A program made the position numbers and the translations under genes. Shown here piece by piece: positions 51,912 through 61,321 of a stretch of 64,000 bases of DNA (positions are counted from its first letter, which is position 1; each line of letters begins with the position of its first letter). Under the pieces are notes generated by a model. The model made no database searches. It was not told where the DNA came from and was given only the letters and a program-made list of their open reading frames with translations. Source of the stretch: Bacilli bacterium (GTDB lineage Bacteria > Bacillota_I > Bacilli_A > RFN20 > CAG-826); assembly GCA_017468925.1 (NCBI GenBank), contig JAFUHI010000009.1:124001-188000 (forward strand), read 5' to 3'.

Positions 51912-53948
51912 TTAAGGTCTTTTGACTTTTATAACTGAGATAGATTTCGGTTCAAGTTCAATAACGTTTTCTTTCAATTCGTTCCCGAGACAAACTTCCA
52001 ATAATTCCTCTTTTAGTTTGATTTTTTGAGCGCTGTTGGAGGCGTTGAACAAGAAGACCATCTCTTCATTGCCGCTCGCTAGTCTATTCTCTTCGATTCC
52101 AGAACTGATATTTGAATATAATTTCTTGGAAACATTTTCATTTTTAATTAGTTTTTCCATCAATTCTTTGGTGGATTCTTTCGGTGAATTGAAGTAGGTC
52201 GCTCCCAAAGAGAAGCCCAAGACAATAATTTTGCCCTTGCCATACGATACTTCTTGTATGGCGGGTTCGCCGTCTACGAATTTGCCTATTGTTTTCGCGT
52301 TTTTGATTCTTGTGACGCTGGTGTAGGGGCCGACTTGTTCTCTAATATCATCGAACTCTATTTCTTTGTTTTCTCTCATCCTGAATTCCAGCCAGGCATC
52401 CATCATTTTGGTTTTGATATCATATGGCTGACACCATGTATTCTCTTGTCTTAAGCCAAACCCATCTTCTAAGATTAATGTACCTCCGTTGGCAGCAAAT
52501 CTTTCCAACGCTTCGCTCTTTTCTTTGTTTAGCATCGATAAAGAAGGGACGAACACTAATTTGTAATTGTCTATGTTGTTTAATTTGGTTGTGGATAAAT
52601 AATCAACCTCATAATCGCAAGCGTTTAGTAATCGATATAAGCCCTGATGCGCTTTTGTGTAATATTGTATCGGCCATAAAGAAGTGAATGAGTAGTCGGG
52701 AGAGTTGGAGGCATCTTCGATCTCGCTCATTAACATTGAATCGAAATCATAGAGAATGGCCATCTCATTCTTTTTTGTCTCTGCTTCGTATAGGAATTTA
52801 TCATATTTATTAACGAAATCCCCGCCTTCCTTGACGGAAATAGCAACTTTCCTTGGTTTGCCATTCATATACATGATTCCACTGCAATCACATTCGTGGC
52901 CAACTCTTTCGCTGCGATATTGCCAATAACATATGCCTTTTGCCCCGCGAGATAAAATCTTGAAGATCTTGTATTTGAGCTCGTAAGGCGTGTCGTAAAG
53001 TATATATCTCCCTAAAGATGGGTATAATTCATGCACGACAAATTCTTTGTTGACCGAACGGATGAAATCGATAAGCAGTTGCAGATCCATTCTTTGCTCG
53101 AAAGTATCCATATGATGCTCAAATGGGATTGAGGTGCCCCAGAAATCAACCGCTCTCGAGACATAGAAATCGTTAACGCAGTCGCATATATCTGTTTGGA
53201 AGCCGCAGGTAAACCCAACATGGCACATGACTTTGTGCTTCTTATCTATTTCCTTAACCGCATCATATACCATTCTTACTTTTTGGTAATTGATATATTC
53301 GCCGCGGAACTTCTTGAATTCATATGTATCCCAAAAACCGTGAGGAGTGGAAGGCATATCAATCGTGGAGAAACTTTCTTCAGCCGCTCCATAAAATTCA
53401 TTTAAGTTCTCGATGGTTTTGAATTTGTTTTTTAAGTAAGATTGATATTCTTTTTTGCAATGTGGGCAAAAACAATCTTCGATTGGCCTATTTCTAATCT
53501 CATTCCAGGCGTTGTAGAAGAGGAGATTTTCCTCATCCTTGTATCTCTTAACTACTTCCTGGACGAATTTTCTCGCTCTTTCTTGAATTTTCGGATTGGT
53601 GAAGCATGGCTGCCATCCGCCATAGAACGCCCCATGGTATCCGCCTCTAATTTTCTCGCCTTTTGGACCGATTCTCGTTCCTTCATATTTATCAAAGATA
53701 TATTGTGGAGCGCACTCTAATAAAAACTTAATTATGAACTTCTTGTTATGTTTTTTGGCTAACCTTACAAGTTCATCAACATCATCAAAGTTATAGACGT
53801 CTTCTTTGATTTCATTAGCCCTCCAATTGATTCTTATCTGGAAAGTATCCAGGGAATAATTTTCCATGTTGGTAATATCTTCTTCCCATTCATTTTTCAA
53901 AGGAGTGGGGAAGCGGTAATATTGCGTTCCATAAAGCATCTTTCTCAT
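51912..53948 (-). CDS. Beta-galactosidase, GH42
   Basis: A 678-residue GH42 enzyme, cytoplasmic (no signal peptide). Acid/base Glu150 is in YNAWNEIRNRP and nucleophile Glu307 in FVVHELYPS. Zinc ligands Cys115, Cys159, Cys161 and Cys164 (CFCPHC) have the classic spacing. The trimerisation domain (~390-600, AILYDFDSMLMSEI) and C-terminal beta domain follow. GH42 enzymes hydrolyse beta-galactosides or alpha-L-arabinopyranosides from plant galactans. AAGAGGA precedes the ATG; the upstream esterase gene is on the same strand. Confidence 0.92.
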   Translation of the reverse strand: MRKMLYGTQYYRFPTPLKNEWEEDITNMENYSLDTFQIRINWRANEIKEDVYNFDDVDELVRLAKKHNKKFIIKFLLECAPQYIFDKYEGTRIGPKGEKIRGGYHGAFYGGWQPCFTNPKIQERARKFVQEVVKRYKDEENLLFYNAWNEIRNRPIEDCFCPHCKKEYQSYLKNKFKTIENLNEFYGAAEESFSTIDMPSTPHGFWDTYEFKKFRGEYINYQKVRMVYDAVKEIDKKHKVMCHVGFTCGFQTDICDCVNDFYVSRAVDFWGTSIPFEHHMDTFEQRMDLQLLIDFIRSVNKEFVVHELYPSLGRYILYDTPYELKYKIFKILSRGAKGICYWQYRSERVGHECDCSGIMYMNGKPRKVAISVKEGGDFVNKYDKFLYEAETKKNEMAILYDFDSMLMSEIEDASNSPDYSFTSLWPIQYYTKAHQGLYRLLNACDYEVDYLSTTKLNNIDNYKLVFVPSLSMLNKEKSEALERFAANGGTLILEDGFGLRQENTWCQPYDIKTKMMDAWLEFRMRENKEIEFDDIREQVGPYTSVTRIKNAKTIGKFVDGEPAIQEVSYGKGKIIVLGFSLGATYFNSPKESTKELMEKLIKNENVSKKLYSNISSGIEENRLASGNEEMVFLFNASNSAQKIKLKEELLEVCLGNELKENVIELEPKSISVIKVKRP

Positions 53949-54041
53949 ATGTCTATAATCCTCTTAGAATCAACGATAAAAACATTATATTAAAATTCGC
54001 ATGTTTTTCCATATGCGTAAAGTTTTTAAGTTGGTATATTT
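53949..54041 (-). promoter_or_regulatory. GH42 promoter and upstream hairpin
   Basis: On the minus strand an ATATAAT -10 lies ~45 bases before the GH42 ATG. CGCAT and ATGCG (10-base loop) followed by AATTTT just upstream may terminate the esterase transcript. Confidence 0.35.
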
Positions 54042-54956
54042 CTACTGTTTTTTCAGCAAGAACTGCTCAAAATTTTGCGCAAAAAGTTTGCCCAATAGTA
54101 TTTCTGAATCGGAGTCGTAGTGATAGATATCCGGCTGATACCATGGCTCTTGGTCGGTATGGAGGCCTTCTTCGATGGTGTCGATGAAGATATTATTCTC
54201 ACTTTCCTTAGCGAATTCTTTTTTGGCGTCATTGACCTCTCTATAGAATTCCCAAACACTCGCATCGCTTATCCCAGCATCGATGAAAGGAATATCGGTT
54301 CCTCCTGCTAAATCCCTTAGATCTGCGCGGATATCGCCGACAAATTGCCTTAAATTCTCCAAATAATAGTTGTAATACCCTCTATATGAATCGCCCTCTC
54401 CTTGCATCCAGCAGAAAGCTTTGATGGTGGGGGAGTAACCTTTTTTGACCAGATTATTCATTTGGGCTTTGACGAAATTAATCATTCTTCCATACATTGG
54501 AGAGTTTCCTCCAAGCCAATCATCTTTTAGGTTGCTTCCTCCACAGGCAAATTTAATCAAGAAAAGCCTGCCATCATATTCTTCATGCAGATAATCTGCA
54601 ATACCGATTTCTGGACCGAATGTCGCATAGCCATTCCCTTGGCCTAAAGCGGTTTTAACGAATTCTCCATTAGCGGAAGAATTCTGCGAGAAGAAAGTAA
54701 TCCCGCTGGCGGGCCAATCTTTTGTCCAGCAATCATATGCGATTTGAATGCCTTTATATCCAGCGCGATATTCGAGATATTTCTCATCGCCCATCGTTGT
54801 CATTAGCTCTTCTGATTTGGTGCAGCCAACCCCATTTGATTGGCCGGAAATAATAATTACATCAACTTGTTTTGAATCATCCATCGTTGTTGTCTCCTCT
54901 CCAGAGCATGAGAAAAGTAATGGAGCTAGAAATAGCAAATTCAGTTTTGTTTTCAT
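54042..54956 (-). CDS. Lipoprotein carbohydrate esterase, CE6/SASA type
   Basis: A 304-residue lipoprotein (lipobox LLFSC, Cys ~17). The SGNH-type esterase has block I IIISGQSNGVG with the nucleophile Ser, block II FGPEIGIADYL, the FACGGSNLKDDW glycine loop, block III WMQGEGDS, and a C-terminal YHYDS histidine region. CE6/sialate-O-acetylesterase members remove acetyl groups from xylan or sialic acids. It sits next to GH42 and opposite the sugar ABC operon, so de-acetylation of a plant heteroglycan at the cell surface is likely. Confidence 0.82.
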   Translation of the reverse strand: MKTKLNLLFLAPLLFSCSGEETTTMDDSKQVDVIIISGQSNGVGCTKSEELMTTMGDEKYLEYRAGYKGIQIAYDCWTKDWPASGITFFSQNSSANGEFVKTALGQGNGYATFGPEIGIADYLHEEYDGRLFLIKFACGGSNLKDDWLGGNSPMYGRMINFVKAQMNNLVKKGYSPTIKAFCWMQGEGDSYRGYYNYYLENLRQFVGDIRADLRDLAGGTDIPFIDAGISDASVWEFYREVNDAKKEFAKESENNIFIDTIEEGLHTDQEPWYQPDIYHYDSDSEILLGKLFAQNFEQFLLKKQ

Positions 54957-55076
54957 ACCTAAATTCTATTTGCATGTTTACTGATTTTCATCAATGTTTT
55001 TGTAATCAAAACGATTTTTTAGTAATCATTTGGATTGTGTTTACTTCTCTTTAGAGAGGCATATTTTCATTTATTG

Positions 55077-55116
55077 GTCAAAAATTAAATATTTTTGTCA
55101 TAAATTAAATATTTTT
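55077..55116 (+). repeat. 20-bp tandem direct repeat at the sugar-transport promoter
   Basis: GTCAAAAATTAAATATTTTT (55077-55096) is followed immediately by GTCATAAATTAAATATTTTT (55097-55116), one difference in 20. The second copy overlaps the -35 region of the promoter at 55112-55140, so it is probably the site for an AraC-type or similar activator. Confidence 0.7.
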
Positions 55117-55148
55117 GGCTCTTTGTGGGGTGAATATAATTTGATTAG
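55112..55148 (+). promoter_or_regulatory. Promoter of the sugar ABC operon, leaderless
   Basis: TATAAT (55135-55140) ends eight bases before the first ATG at 55149; the -35 (TTTTTG, 55112-55117, 17-base spacer) is poor, as expected for an activator-dependent promoter. There is no ribosome-binding site. Confidence 0.6.
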
Positions 55149-56066
55149 ATGAAGGAAGTGGCAAAGAGCAAGCTCAAGGGTTTCCCTATTAAAAATAGGA
55201 CGAAAAGGCAAGACCACGTTGTTTTGATTGTTTTTTGCGTCATTTTTGCCATCTACGCCTTCGTATTGTTGTTCCCGTTTTATTGGATTTTGCTAAATTC
55301 ATTTAAGGATAGAGCCCAGTTTTCGCAAGACACATGGAATTTCCCGACCACTTGGGTTTTCTCCAATTATTCCCAATTGTTCCAGCTTCAAAGATATAAA
55401 TTTGATGTCTTCGATATGTTCAAGAATAGTTTGATTCTTTGCCTTATTGTTCCGACAATGAGCGCCATATCGACAACTTTGGCGGCATATGTCATGGCCA
55501 AATACAAATTCAAAGGAAGAAACATTTTGTTTTTCGTCTATATGATTCCGATGATCGTATCGATTGCAGGCACGGCCTCTTCGACTTTGAGGTTATTCGA
55601 GCAATTGGGTTTTGATGAAATGCCATTCATCGGCATTGCCTTTATGTCTGCGAATGGAATTGGGTTGGGATTCTTATTAATTTATGCGGTATTCAAATCC
55701 ACAAGTGACACATATATGGAAGCGGCCAGAATCGATGGGGCCGGACATTTAAGAACGTTCTTCCAGATAATGTTGCCTCATGCGATGGGCATTATAGGCA
55801 CCAACTGGGTCCTTGGATTTATTGGGACGTGGAATGACTATGTGACTCCAAGGATATTCCTTGGAAAAGGATATATGACTATCGCTACAGGATTAGAGAA
55901 AATCCACACATTAGTAACCGATGTAGGCGAATATTCGGATATATTCATGAACAATTATCCTCTATATTTTGCCGCAATTATCATCTCAATCATTCCAGTC
56001 GTTACTTTGCTTCTAGTGTTCCAAAAACAAATAATGAAAATCAGCCTCGGAGGAGGAATCAAATAA
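55149..56066 (+). CDS. Sugar ABC transporter permease (MalG/LacG-like)
   Basis: A 305-residue permease with six helices. The cytoplasmic coupling loop YMEAARIDGAGHLRTFFQIMLPHAM is the EAA motif of CUT1 sugar importers. First gene of the operon; a leaderless start is suggested by TATAAT eight bases upstream. The cognate second permease is at 57669 with the binding-protein gene between them. No ATPase gene is nearby, as in systems served by one shared MsmX/MsmK-type ATPase. Confidence 0.9.
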   Translation: MKEVAKSKLKGFPIKNRTKRQDHVVLIVFCVIFAIYAFVLLFPFYWILLNSFKDRAQFSQDTWNFPTTWVFSNYSQLFQLQRYKFDVFDMFKNSLILCLIVPTMSAISTTLAAYVMAKYKFKGRNILFFVYMIPMIVSIAGTASSTLRLFEQLGFDEMPFIGIAFMSANGIGLGFLLIYAVFKSTSDTYMEAARIDGAGHLRTFFQIMLPHAMGIIGTNWVLGFIGTWNDYVTPRIFLGKGYMTIATGLEKIHTLVTDVGEYSDIFMNNYPLYFAAIIISIIPVVTLLLVFQKQIMKISLGGGIK

Positions 56067-56083
56067 ATTAAGGAGGGTATTTT

Positions 56084-57649
56084 ATGAAAAAGACACCGAA
56101 AATTCTATTCCTAAGCACACTAGGCCTATGCATGCCGCTACTTGCTGGATGCAACGTCAATGGCGACAACATCAAAATGGCCGACAGGTTATCAATTGTC
56201 TATTATCCAGGTGGCTATGGCGCCGATTATTTGCACACCTTATGCAAAGAATTCCTAGCATCGAAAAACAACACAACGCCAGATAAGATTGAAGCGGGAA
56301 AAGATTACGTTCTTCAACCAGATGAAGACATCACTTATGGTGCCGATTATTGGATAACAAGCGATGAGCGTTGCCCGGATATAATAATCTCCAACATATT
56401 ACAGCCAAAAGCAGTCACCCAAGGTTATATCTCTAATTTGGATGATGTCTTTGATGCAACAATTGATGTCGATGGAAAATCGATGCAAATAAGAGATTTC
56501 GCCATGAGTGAGGCAGTTGAACAATATTCTTTTGAAATAAGAAGAGGTCAAACCGACAAGCATAATTTTGCAATGCCTTGGACCGCAATTCCTATTTCAA
56601 TCGCCTATAACAACACGATTTTGAAGCAAATCCAGCACGTTTCCTCTTTATCTGTAGGAGAAGATGCATTGGATTCAGAAGGGAAGTGGCAGAGGGCACC
56701 AGAGACTGTGACCGAATTAAAAGCGATCTTTGAAGATTGCAAAGCCTACAATCCAAATCTTGCCATTTTTGGCTGGGCACCAGTCAACGGAACGAACTGG
56801 TTCGAATCGCTTATCTCAACCTGGTGGGCTCAAAGGCAAGGCGTGGATGAGCCAAATCAATACACTACAGAAGGAAGCTATTATGATTTCTGGAAATACG
56901 ATAGCCCTGATATTTTCAAACAGACAGGACTTCAGGATGCCTTGGGAACGATAAAAGATCTTTTAGTCTCCGGTGGTGAATTTGTAAATTCTTTCCCAAA
57001 GGTTGGCGAAATGACGATTAAGAGCGCTCAACAAGCCTTTGCAGAAGGCAAATCCTTATTCTGCTTAACTGGTGACTTCTTTGAAAAAGAATATTCCTCT
57101 TTCATCGAACAAAGCGGGCAGGATTTCCGCATGATGAGAGTTCCTTCAATTGAAGGGGCTGAAACAAAGGATGGAGAAGTTAAAAAACTCACATTCTTAA
57201 ACATTTCAAGTTGCGCCTATGTCCCTTCAAAAGCATTAAATAAGCAGCTGGCGAAAGACTTCCTCGTCTATACATCAACAAAATCAAGCTGCGAAAAGAT
57301 TTCGGGAATGATCGGGGCGATAAGACCATTCAATTACGACGCTAGAAACATAACTGATTATTCATCTCTTTCGCAGTTCACCAAGAGCGTTTTTGATTTG
57401 TATTATGATGCGGACGATTATATCGTCAAGTTCCCAAGAAACGCAGCAATAGACGATATTTCGCCGATTTATCTATATGAAGGCGTCTCAGAGAGCATTT
57501 TCTGCGGAGCGAATTATTTCACGATAATCTCCAGTTTAAAGACTTTGACACCTAAACAAATAATGGTCGATGGCACCGATAGGTTCGAAAGCGTTTATTC
57601 ACGCGCCCAAAGAGCCTTCACCGAATGGAATAGGCTATACGATTTATAA
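56084..57649 (+). CDS. Extracellular solute-binding lipoprotein for carbohydrates
   Basis: A 521-residue class II binding protein with lipobox LLAGC (Cys23). RLSIVYYPGGYGADYLHTLCKEF is the first lobe, DEDITYGADYWITSDERCPDIIISN the exposed aspartate strand, and FAMPWTAIPISIAYNNTILKQ the hinge. It is larger than mono- or disaccharide binders, suiting oligosaccharides. AGGAGGG precedes the ATG. It sits between the two permease genes. Confidence 0.88.
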   Translation: MKKTPKILFLSTLGLCMPLLAGCNVNGDNIKMADRLSIVYYPGGYGADYLHTLCKEFLASKNNTTPDKIEAGKDYVLQPDEDITYGADYWITSDERCPDIIISNILQPKAVTQGYISNLDDVFDATIDVDGKSMQIRDFAMSEAVEQYSFEIRRGQTDKHNFAMPWTAIPISIAYNNTILKQIQHVSSLSVGEDALDSEGKWQRAPETVTELKAIFEDCKAYNPNLAIFGWAPVNGTNWFESLISTWWAQRQGVDEPNQYTTEGSYYDFWKYDSPDIFKQTGLQDALGTIKDLLVSGGEFVNSFPKVGEMTIKSAQQAFAEGKSLFCLTGDFFEKEYSSFIEQSGQDFRMMRVPSIEGAETKDGEVKKLTFLNISSCAYVPSKALNKQLAKDFLVYTSTKSSCEKISGMIGAIRPFNYDARNITDYSSLSQFTKSVFDLYYDADDYIVKFPRNAAIDDISPIYLYEGVSESIFCGANYFTIISSLKTLTPKQIMVDGTDRFESVYSRAQRAFTEWNRLYDL

Positions 57650-57668
57650 AAACAGGAAGGAAACACAG

Positions 57669-58628
57669 ATGATTTTAAACAAGCAAGTGTTCGCCAAATC
57701 CAAAAGAGCCGTTTTCATTTTGGCGTTTTTGGCCTTGTCTTTGATTAATTTCGCTGTGTTTTGGTGCTATATCAATTTCGATACGATAAGACTCACGTTC
57801 TTCAAGATAAACCAATTTGGAGAAGAAACTTTTGTGGGAATCGAAAACTACGCCACGCTTTTCTCCAATATCTTTGGTGGGAAAGATAAAGGTGCCGCAA
57901 CTAGTTTTTGGAACTCATTCCATGCGGTCGGCATCAATTTAATAATCTTGCCAATCTCCATAATCGTAGCCTATTGTCTTTACAAAAAAGTTTATGGTTA
58001 CTCTTTCTATAGAGTTGTTTTCTATTTGCCTTCCATTATCTCCATTGTCGTATTGGCCGCGGCGTTTAGAGAGATGTTTAGGCAATATGACGATGGTCAA
58101 ACTATAATCAATGGACCTGTTGCCCAATTATTAAGTTGGATTGGGATAAATAAGCAATGGCTCACGCCTGATGTGGATACCAACGTCAAATGGCCGCTTA
58201 TATATCTCTTTGCGATACTGAACGGCATGGGCGCAAACGTCATTCTCATCACCAGCGCGATGAATAGAATCCCAAAAGAGATAAGCGAAGCATCGAGATT
58301 AGATGGCTGCGGGTTCTTTAGGGAGATGACTCGTGTTACCGTTCCTCTTGTTATGCCTACCGTTACCACTTGGGTGATGATGATATTCGCTTCCGTTTAT
58401 AGTTTCTTTATGCAGCCAATGCTATTGCTTGATTACAACACAGGCGTCGACAATATGTTTTCCACGGCACCGATGCAGATTTTCAATTTTGTAGCAGATG
58501 CCGGATTCGATAAGCAAAGGCTGGTATCCGCTGCATGTTTAGGCATTATTCTAACCATATTCATTTTGCCGATTAATCTTCTTATGAGGGCAATCCTCAA
58601 TCGTTTCACCGCGGAGGTCTCGTATTGA
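57669..58628 (+). CDS. Sugar ABC transporter permease (MalF/LacF-like)
   Basis: 319 residues from ATG 57669, which has AGGAAGGAA upstream; a start at 57570 lies inside the binding-protein gene. Six helices and the coupling loop EISEASRLDGCGFFREMTRVTVPLVMP identify a CUT1 permease. It pairs with the MalG-like protein at 55149 and shares one base with the next gene (TGATG). Confidence 0.9.
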   Translation: MILNKQVFAKSKRAVFILAFLALSLINFAVFWCYINFDTIRLTFFKINQFGEETFVGIENYATLFSNIFGGKDKGAATSFWNSFHAVGINLIILPISIIVAYCLYKKVYGYSFYRVVFYLPSIISIVVLAAAFREMFRQYDDGQTIINGPVAQLLSWIGINKQWLTPDVDTNVKWPLIYLFAILNGMGANVILITSAMNRIPKEISEASRLDGCGFFREMTRVTVPLVMPTVTTWVMMIFASVYSFFMQPMLLLDYNTGVDNMFSTAPMQIFNFVADAGFDKQRLVSAACLGIILTIFILPINLLMRAILNRFTAEVSY

Positions 58629-61321
58629 TGAAAAAGATTTTTGTTTTACCTTTTATCGCTTTCCTCGCCGGCGCTCTAGCGCTTGTTTCTAGCCAAGAAA
58701 TCAATCAGGTTGATGCCTCGTACGATACAAAAATAGTCTTCGAGGATCGTTTTGACACCAATGAGATAAAAGAAGAATGGATACAAAGTGGAGAAGTGGA
58801 GTTACGCCACAAATATTCATCGATGAGGCTTAACCCCGATGCCTATAATTGGGAAAGCTCAGTCAATTTGAATAGGCTTTTGTCGGGAAAATATAGCGTA
58901 AGCATTGAATTATCTTCAAGCAATAATTCCGGTTGGTTCGCCATCGCTTTTGGAAATGTTGGCCCCGGTTTCTCATTCACCTCAATGAAGGGTGGAGTGG
59001 TTTTCTTCAACAACAATTACTCAAAGGTTTTGGATTGTCCAGAAGACAAATTGGATTCACTTGGCGATTACGCCATTTCGGCGTTCAGCGATGTTTTGGG
59101 AAGCAAAAGAAAAGTATTGCTTACGGTGGATGACGTCGATGAGAACAGGTCATCACTACAATGCGAGATATTTGAAAACAACAGGTCTCTTGGGACAATG
59201 TTTGAATCCCCGTATGTCTTTGAATACAAATTAGAGGGATATATGGGATTCAATAGCAATCTCAAAAACGTAGAAATATATTCAGTAGAAGTGAAGGATG
59301 AATTAGGACAAGTCACTTATTCTGATGACTTCTCTTCATCTTGCGTTCTCTATCCCAGCAGCGGTTCTGTATCTAGCGAATGGTATTCAATCAATTTTGG
59401 AGAGAACGAACTCAAAGTTGGATATATTAGCTCATTGTCTCTATCTGATATCGGTGCGGGATTAACCTACATAAATCCTATTTCAAAGATTGACGATGCG
59501 GACATTGATGTCGGATATATTTTGGAAAGCGATATTCAATACATGCCGATGGATTTCGATGTCGAATCTGGTTTTGAAATCGCTAGAAGCGAAGATGGAA
59601 ATAACTATCACTTCTTTGGTGTAAGAAAGCAAGCGATCGGATATTCTCTTATCCATTATGACAACACCGGAAGTGTGATAGATAAGTTTGATTGCGCGAA
59701 TGAGAATGATGATCTAAGTGTCCATTTGTCTATAGAAATAAAGCAAAATGGCGAGGTTGATTTTAAGTGCGGCGAATTAGAATTCTCCATAGTTATAGAA
59801 GAATATGCGGGTTTTGTAGGGATTTCAAACAAAAACATCCTTAAAAACCGCGAACATGGCGCTGGAGCATATTTCAATTCGTTCAAACTAAGGAAAAACA
59901 ATTATCTAAAACGAGATGCATCTGATGTCTATATCAATTTCAACGGAACCAAGAGAACGTATTTCGAAGATATAGATGAGTACGCTTACGATTATTTCCT
60001 CTCCAGACAAGAATGGAACATCGGTGCCAGAGTTTCAACCAGCAAATGGAAAAGAAGCGACAACGGAAACGGGAAACTTGAATTCAATGGGTCTGCTGGC
60101 AATTCATATTTCGGTCCTAAAAACATGTACAAAGATTTTGTTGTTAGGTTTGATGTGGAAGTCACTAGCAGCGTCATTCCCCATGGAGGAACACTTGGCT
60201 TGCAGTTCGGCAATAGCCGCCCTGGCTTATATTATGAAAATACCAAATCACTAGGCATTGGCTATTATCCAGATACCACAGGCACTTATAGAAGTGTCCC
60301 ATCGCCATTGAATGTGAATTACGTTCCTGGTGCCTCTGATGTTTTTTATGATGAAGATGGCAACATCACTAATATCTATGAGAAAACAAGAAAGTTCACT
60401 TTAATGTATATCGCTAGAAACAACGTTGTTTCCCTCTATTACCTTTTGGAAGGAGAAGATAAATCGAATCTAAACATCCTAAGGACGGCAGTAACCGTAA
60501 GGGATGAGGAGTCAACAGATGGATATCTCGCTGTTTTCGGGGCGAATGGCATCTCATTCACCATTGATAATTTATCAATAATCAATTTGGATTTGGATGC
60601 ACCCGTCTGCGAATACAAAGGAAATAGCGATTATCAGGAAGTGACTAGAGTTGACTTTACCAAACAAAACGATATGGGCGGACTTGTCTCATCGAATGAA
60701 GAAATATCACCAAAAGGAAAGATCATAAGCGACGGAGGAGAAATCAAAACGTCAAAGCTGGTCAACGATAACATCCTCAGATTAAAAGTGGATGATATAG
60801 GAAACACTCTTTCAATCAAAGAAGGGACTTTGGATGTTAGATTCATCAACCAGAATGCGAATAAACGCATTGAAGTGGTTGAAGGAAATGCAACGCAGAC
60901 ATATGCGTTAAGCAATGACTTTGCTTTCAAAGGCTCAACCATCGAATTGGAGAAGTTAGGCAAGAAGCTAACAATAAGGATGGTTGCAGGTAATTCATCT
61001 CTATCATTATTTGGAGAAGATGAGATCGTATTTGATGTGGCGTTGAGCACCGATAGCGTCTTGTCAATTGGCGCGCTAAATGGCAATGTTATCTTGCTTT
61101 CCCTTGTTTTCATCAATTTGAACGATTCCGTTACCATCGCCAATCGCGATTACGATCCTGCAATAGATGACTATGATCCTTGGCCCTATCGACCGACAAA
61201 TGATTCCAGTGCGAAACATGGATGCGCTGGCGGAATCGAATCAATGGCCTTTACGATGTGTTTTATTGCCGCATCCGGCATTTTAGTGGCGATTTCTTAT
61301 AGAAGGAGGATTGAAAAATGA
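58628..61321 (+). CDS. Large surface protein of repeated beta-sandwich domains with C-terminal anchor helix
   Basis: 897 residues from ATG 58628, with GGAGGT upstream and stop/start sharing TGATG. A signal peptide (FLAGALALVSSQ) precedes at least three concanavalin/LamG- or DUF1080-like units that open with F-x-D-x-F (FEDRFDTNEIKEEW, YSDDFSSSCVLYP, YFEDIDEYAYDYF) and contain IAFGN or LQFGN strands. A fourth unit follows ~660-850. The C-terminus is a membrane helix and basic tail (MAFTMCFIAASGILVAISYRRR) without LPXTG. It probably binds the polysaccharide for the neighbouring enzymes and importer. Confidence 0.7.
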   Translation: MKKIFVLPFIAFLAGALALVSSQEINQVDASYDTKIVFEDRFDTNEIKEEWIQSGEVELRHKYSSMRLNPDAYNWESSVNLNRLLSGKYSVSIELSSSNNSGWFAIAFGNVGPGFSFTSMKGGVVFFNNNYSKVLDCPEDKLDSLGDYAISAFSDVLGSKRKVLLTVDDVDENRSSLQCEIFENNRSLGTMFESPYVFEYKLEGYMGFNSNLKNVEIYSVEVKDELGQVTYSDDFSSSCVLYPSSGSVSSEWYSINFGENELKVGYISSLSLSDIGAGLTYINPISKIDDADIDVGYILESDIQYMPMDFDVESGFEIARSEDGNNYHFFGVRKQAIGYSLIHYDNTGSVIDKFDCANENDDLSVHLSIEIKQNGEVDFKCGELEFSIVIEEYAGFVGISNKNILKNREHGAGAYFNSFKLRKNNYLKRDASDVYINFNGTKRTYFEDIDEYAYDYFLSRQEWNIGARVSTSKWKRSDNGNGKLEFNGSAGNSYFGPKNMYKDFVVRFDVEVTSSVIPHGGTLGLQFGNSRPGLYYENTKSLGIGYYPDTTGTYRSVPSPLNVNYVPGASDVFYDEDGNITNIYEKTRKFTLMYIARNNVVSLYYLLEGEDKSNLNILRTAVTVRDEESTDGYLAVFGANGISFTIDNLSIINLDLDAPVCEYKGNSDYQEVTRVDFTKQNDMGGLVSSNEEISPKGKIISDGGEIKTSKLVNDNILRLKVDDIGNTLSIKEGTLDVRFINQNANKRIEVVEGNATQTYALSNDFAFKGSTIELEKLGKKLTIRMVAGNSSLSLFGEDEIVFDVALSTDSVLSIGALNGNVILLSLVFINLNDSVTIANRDYDPAIDDYDPWPYRPTNDSSAKHGCAGGIESMAFTMCFIAASGILVAISYRRRIEK

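Noticed and set aside
55040..55066. CTCTTTAGAG palindrome considered as a catabolite-repression site
   Set aside because: It lacks the central CG and conserved edges of a cre site; kept only as a generic small dyad.
60634..61143. 169-residue minus-strand open frame inside the beta-sandwich gene
   Set aside because: Antisense to a well-supported gene, no start signal, no motif.
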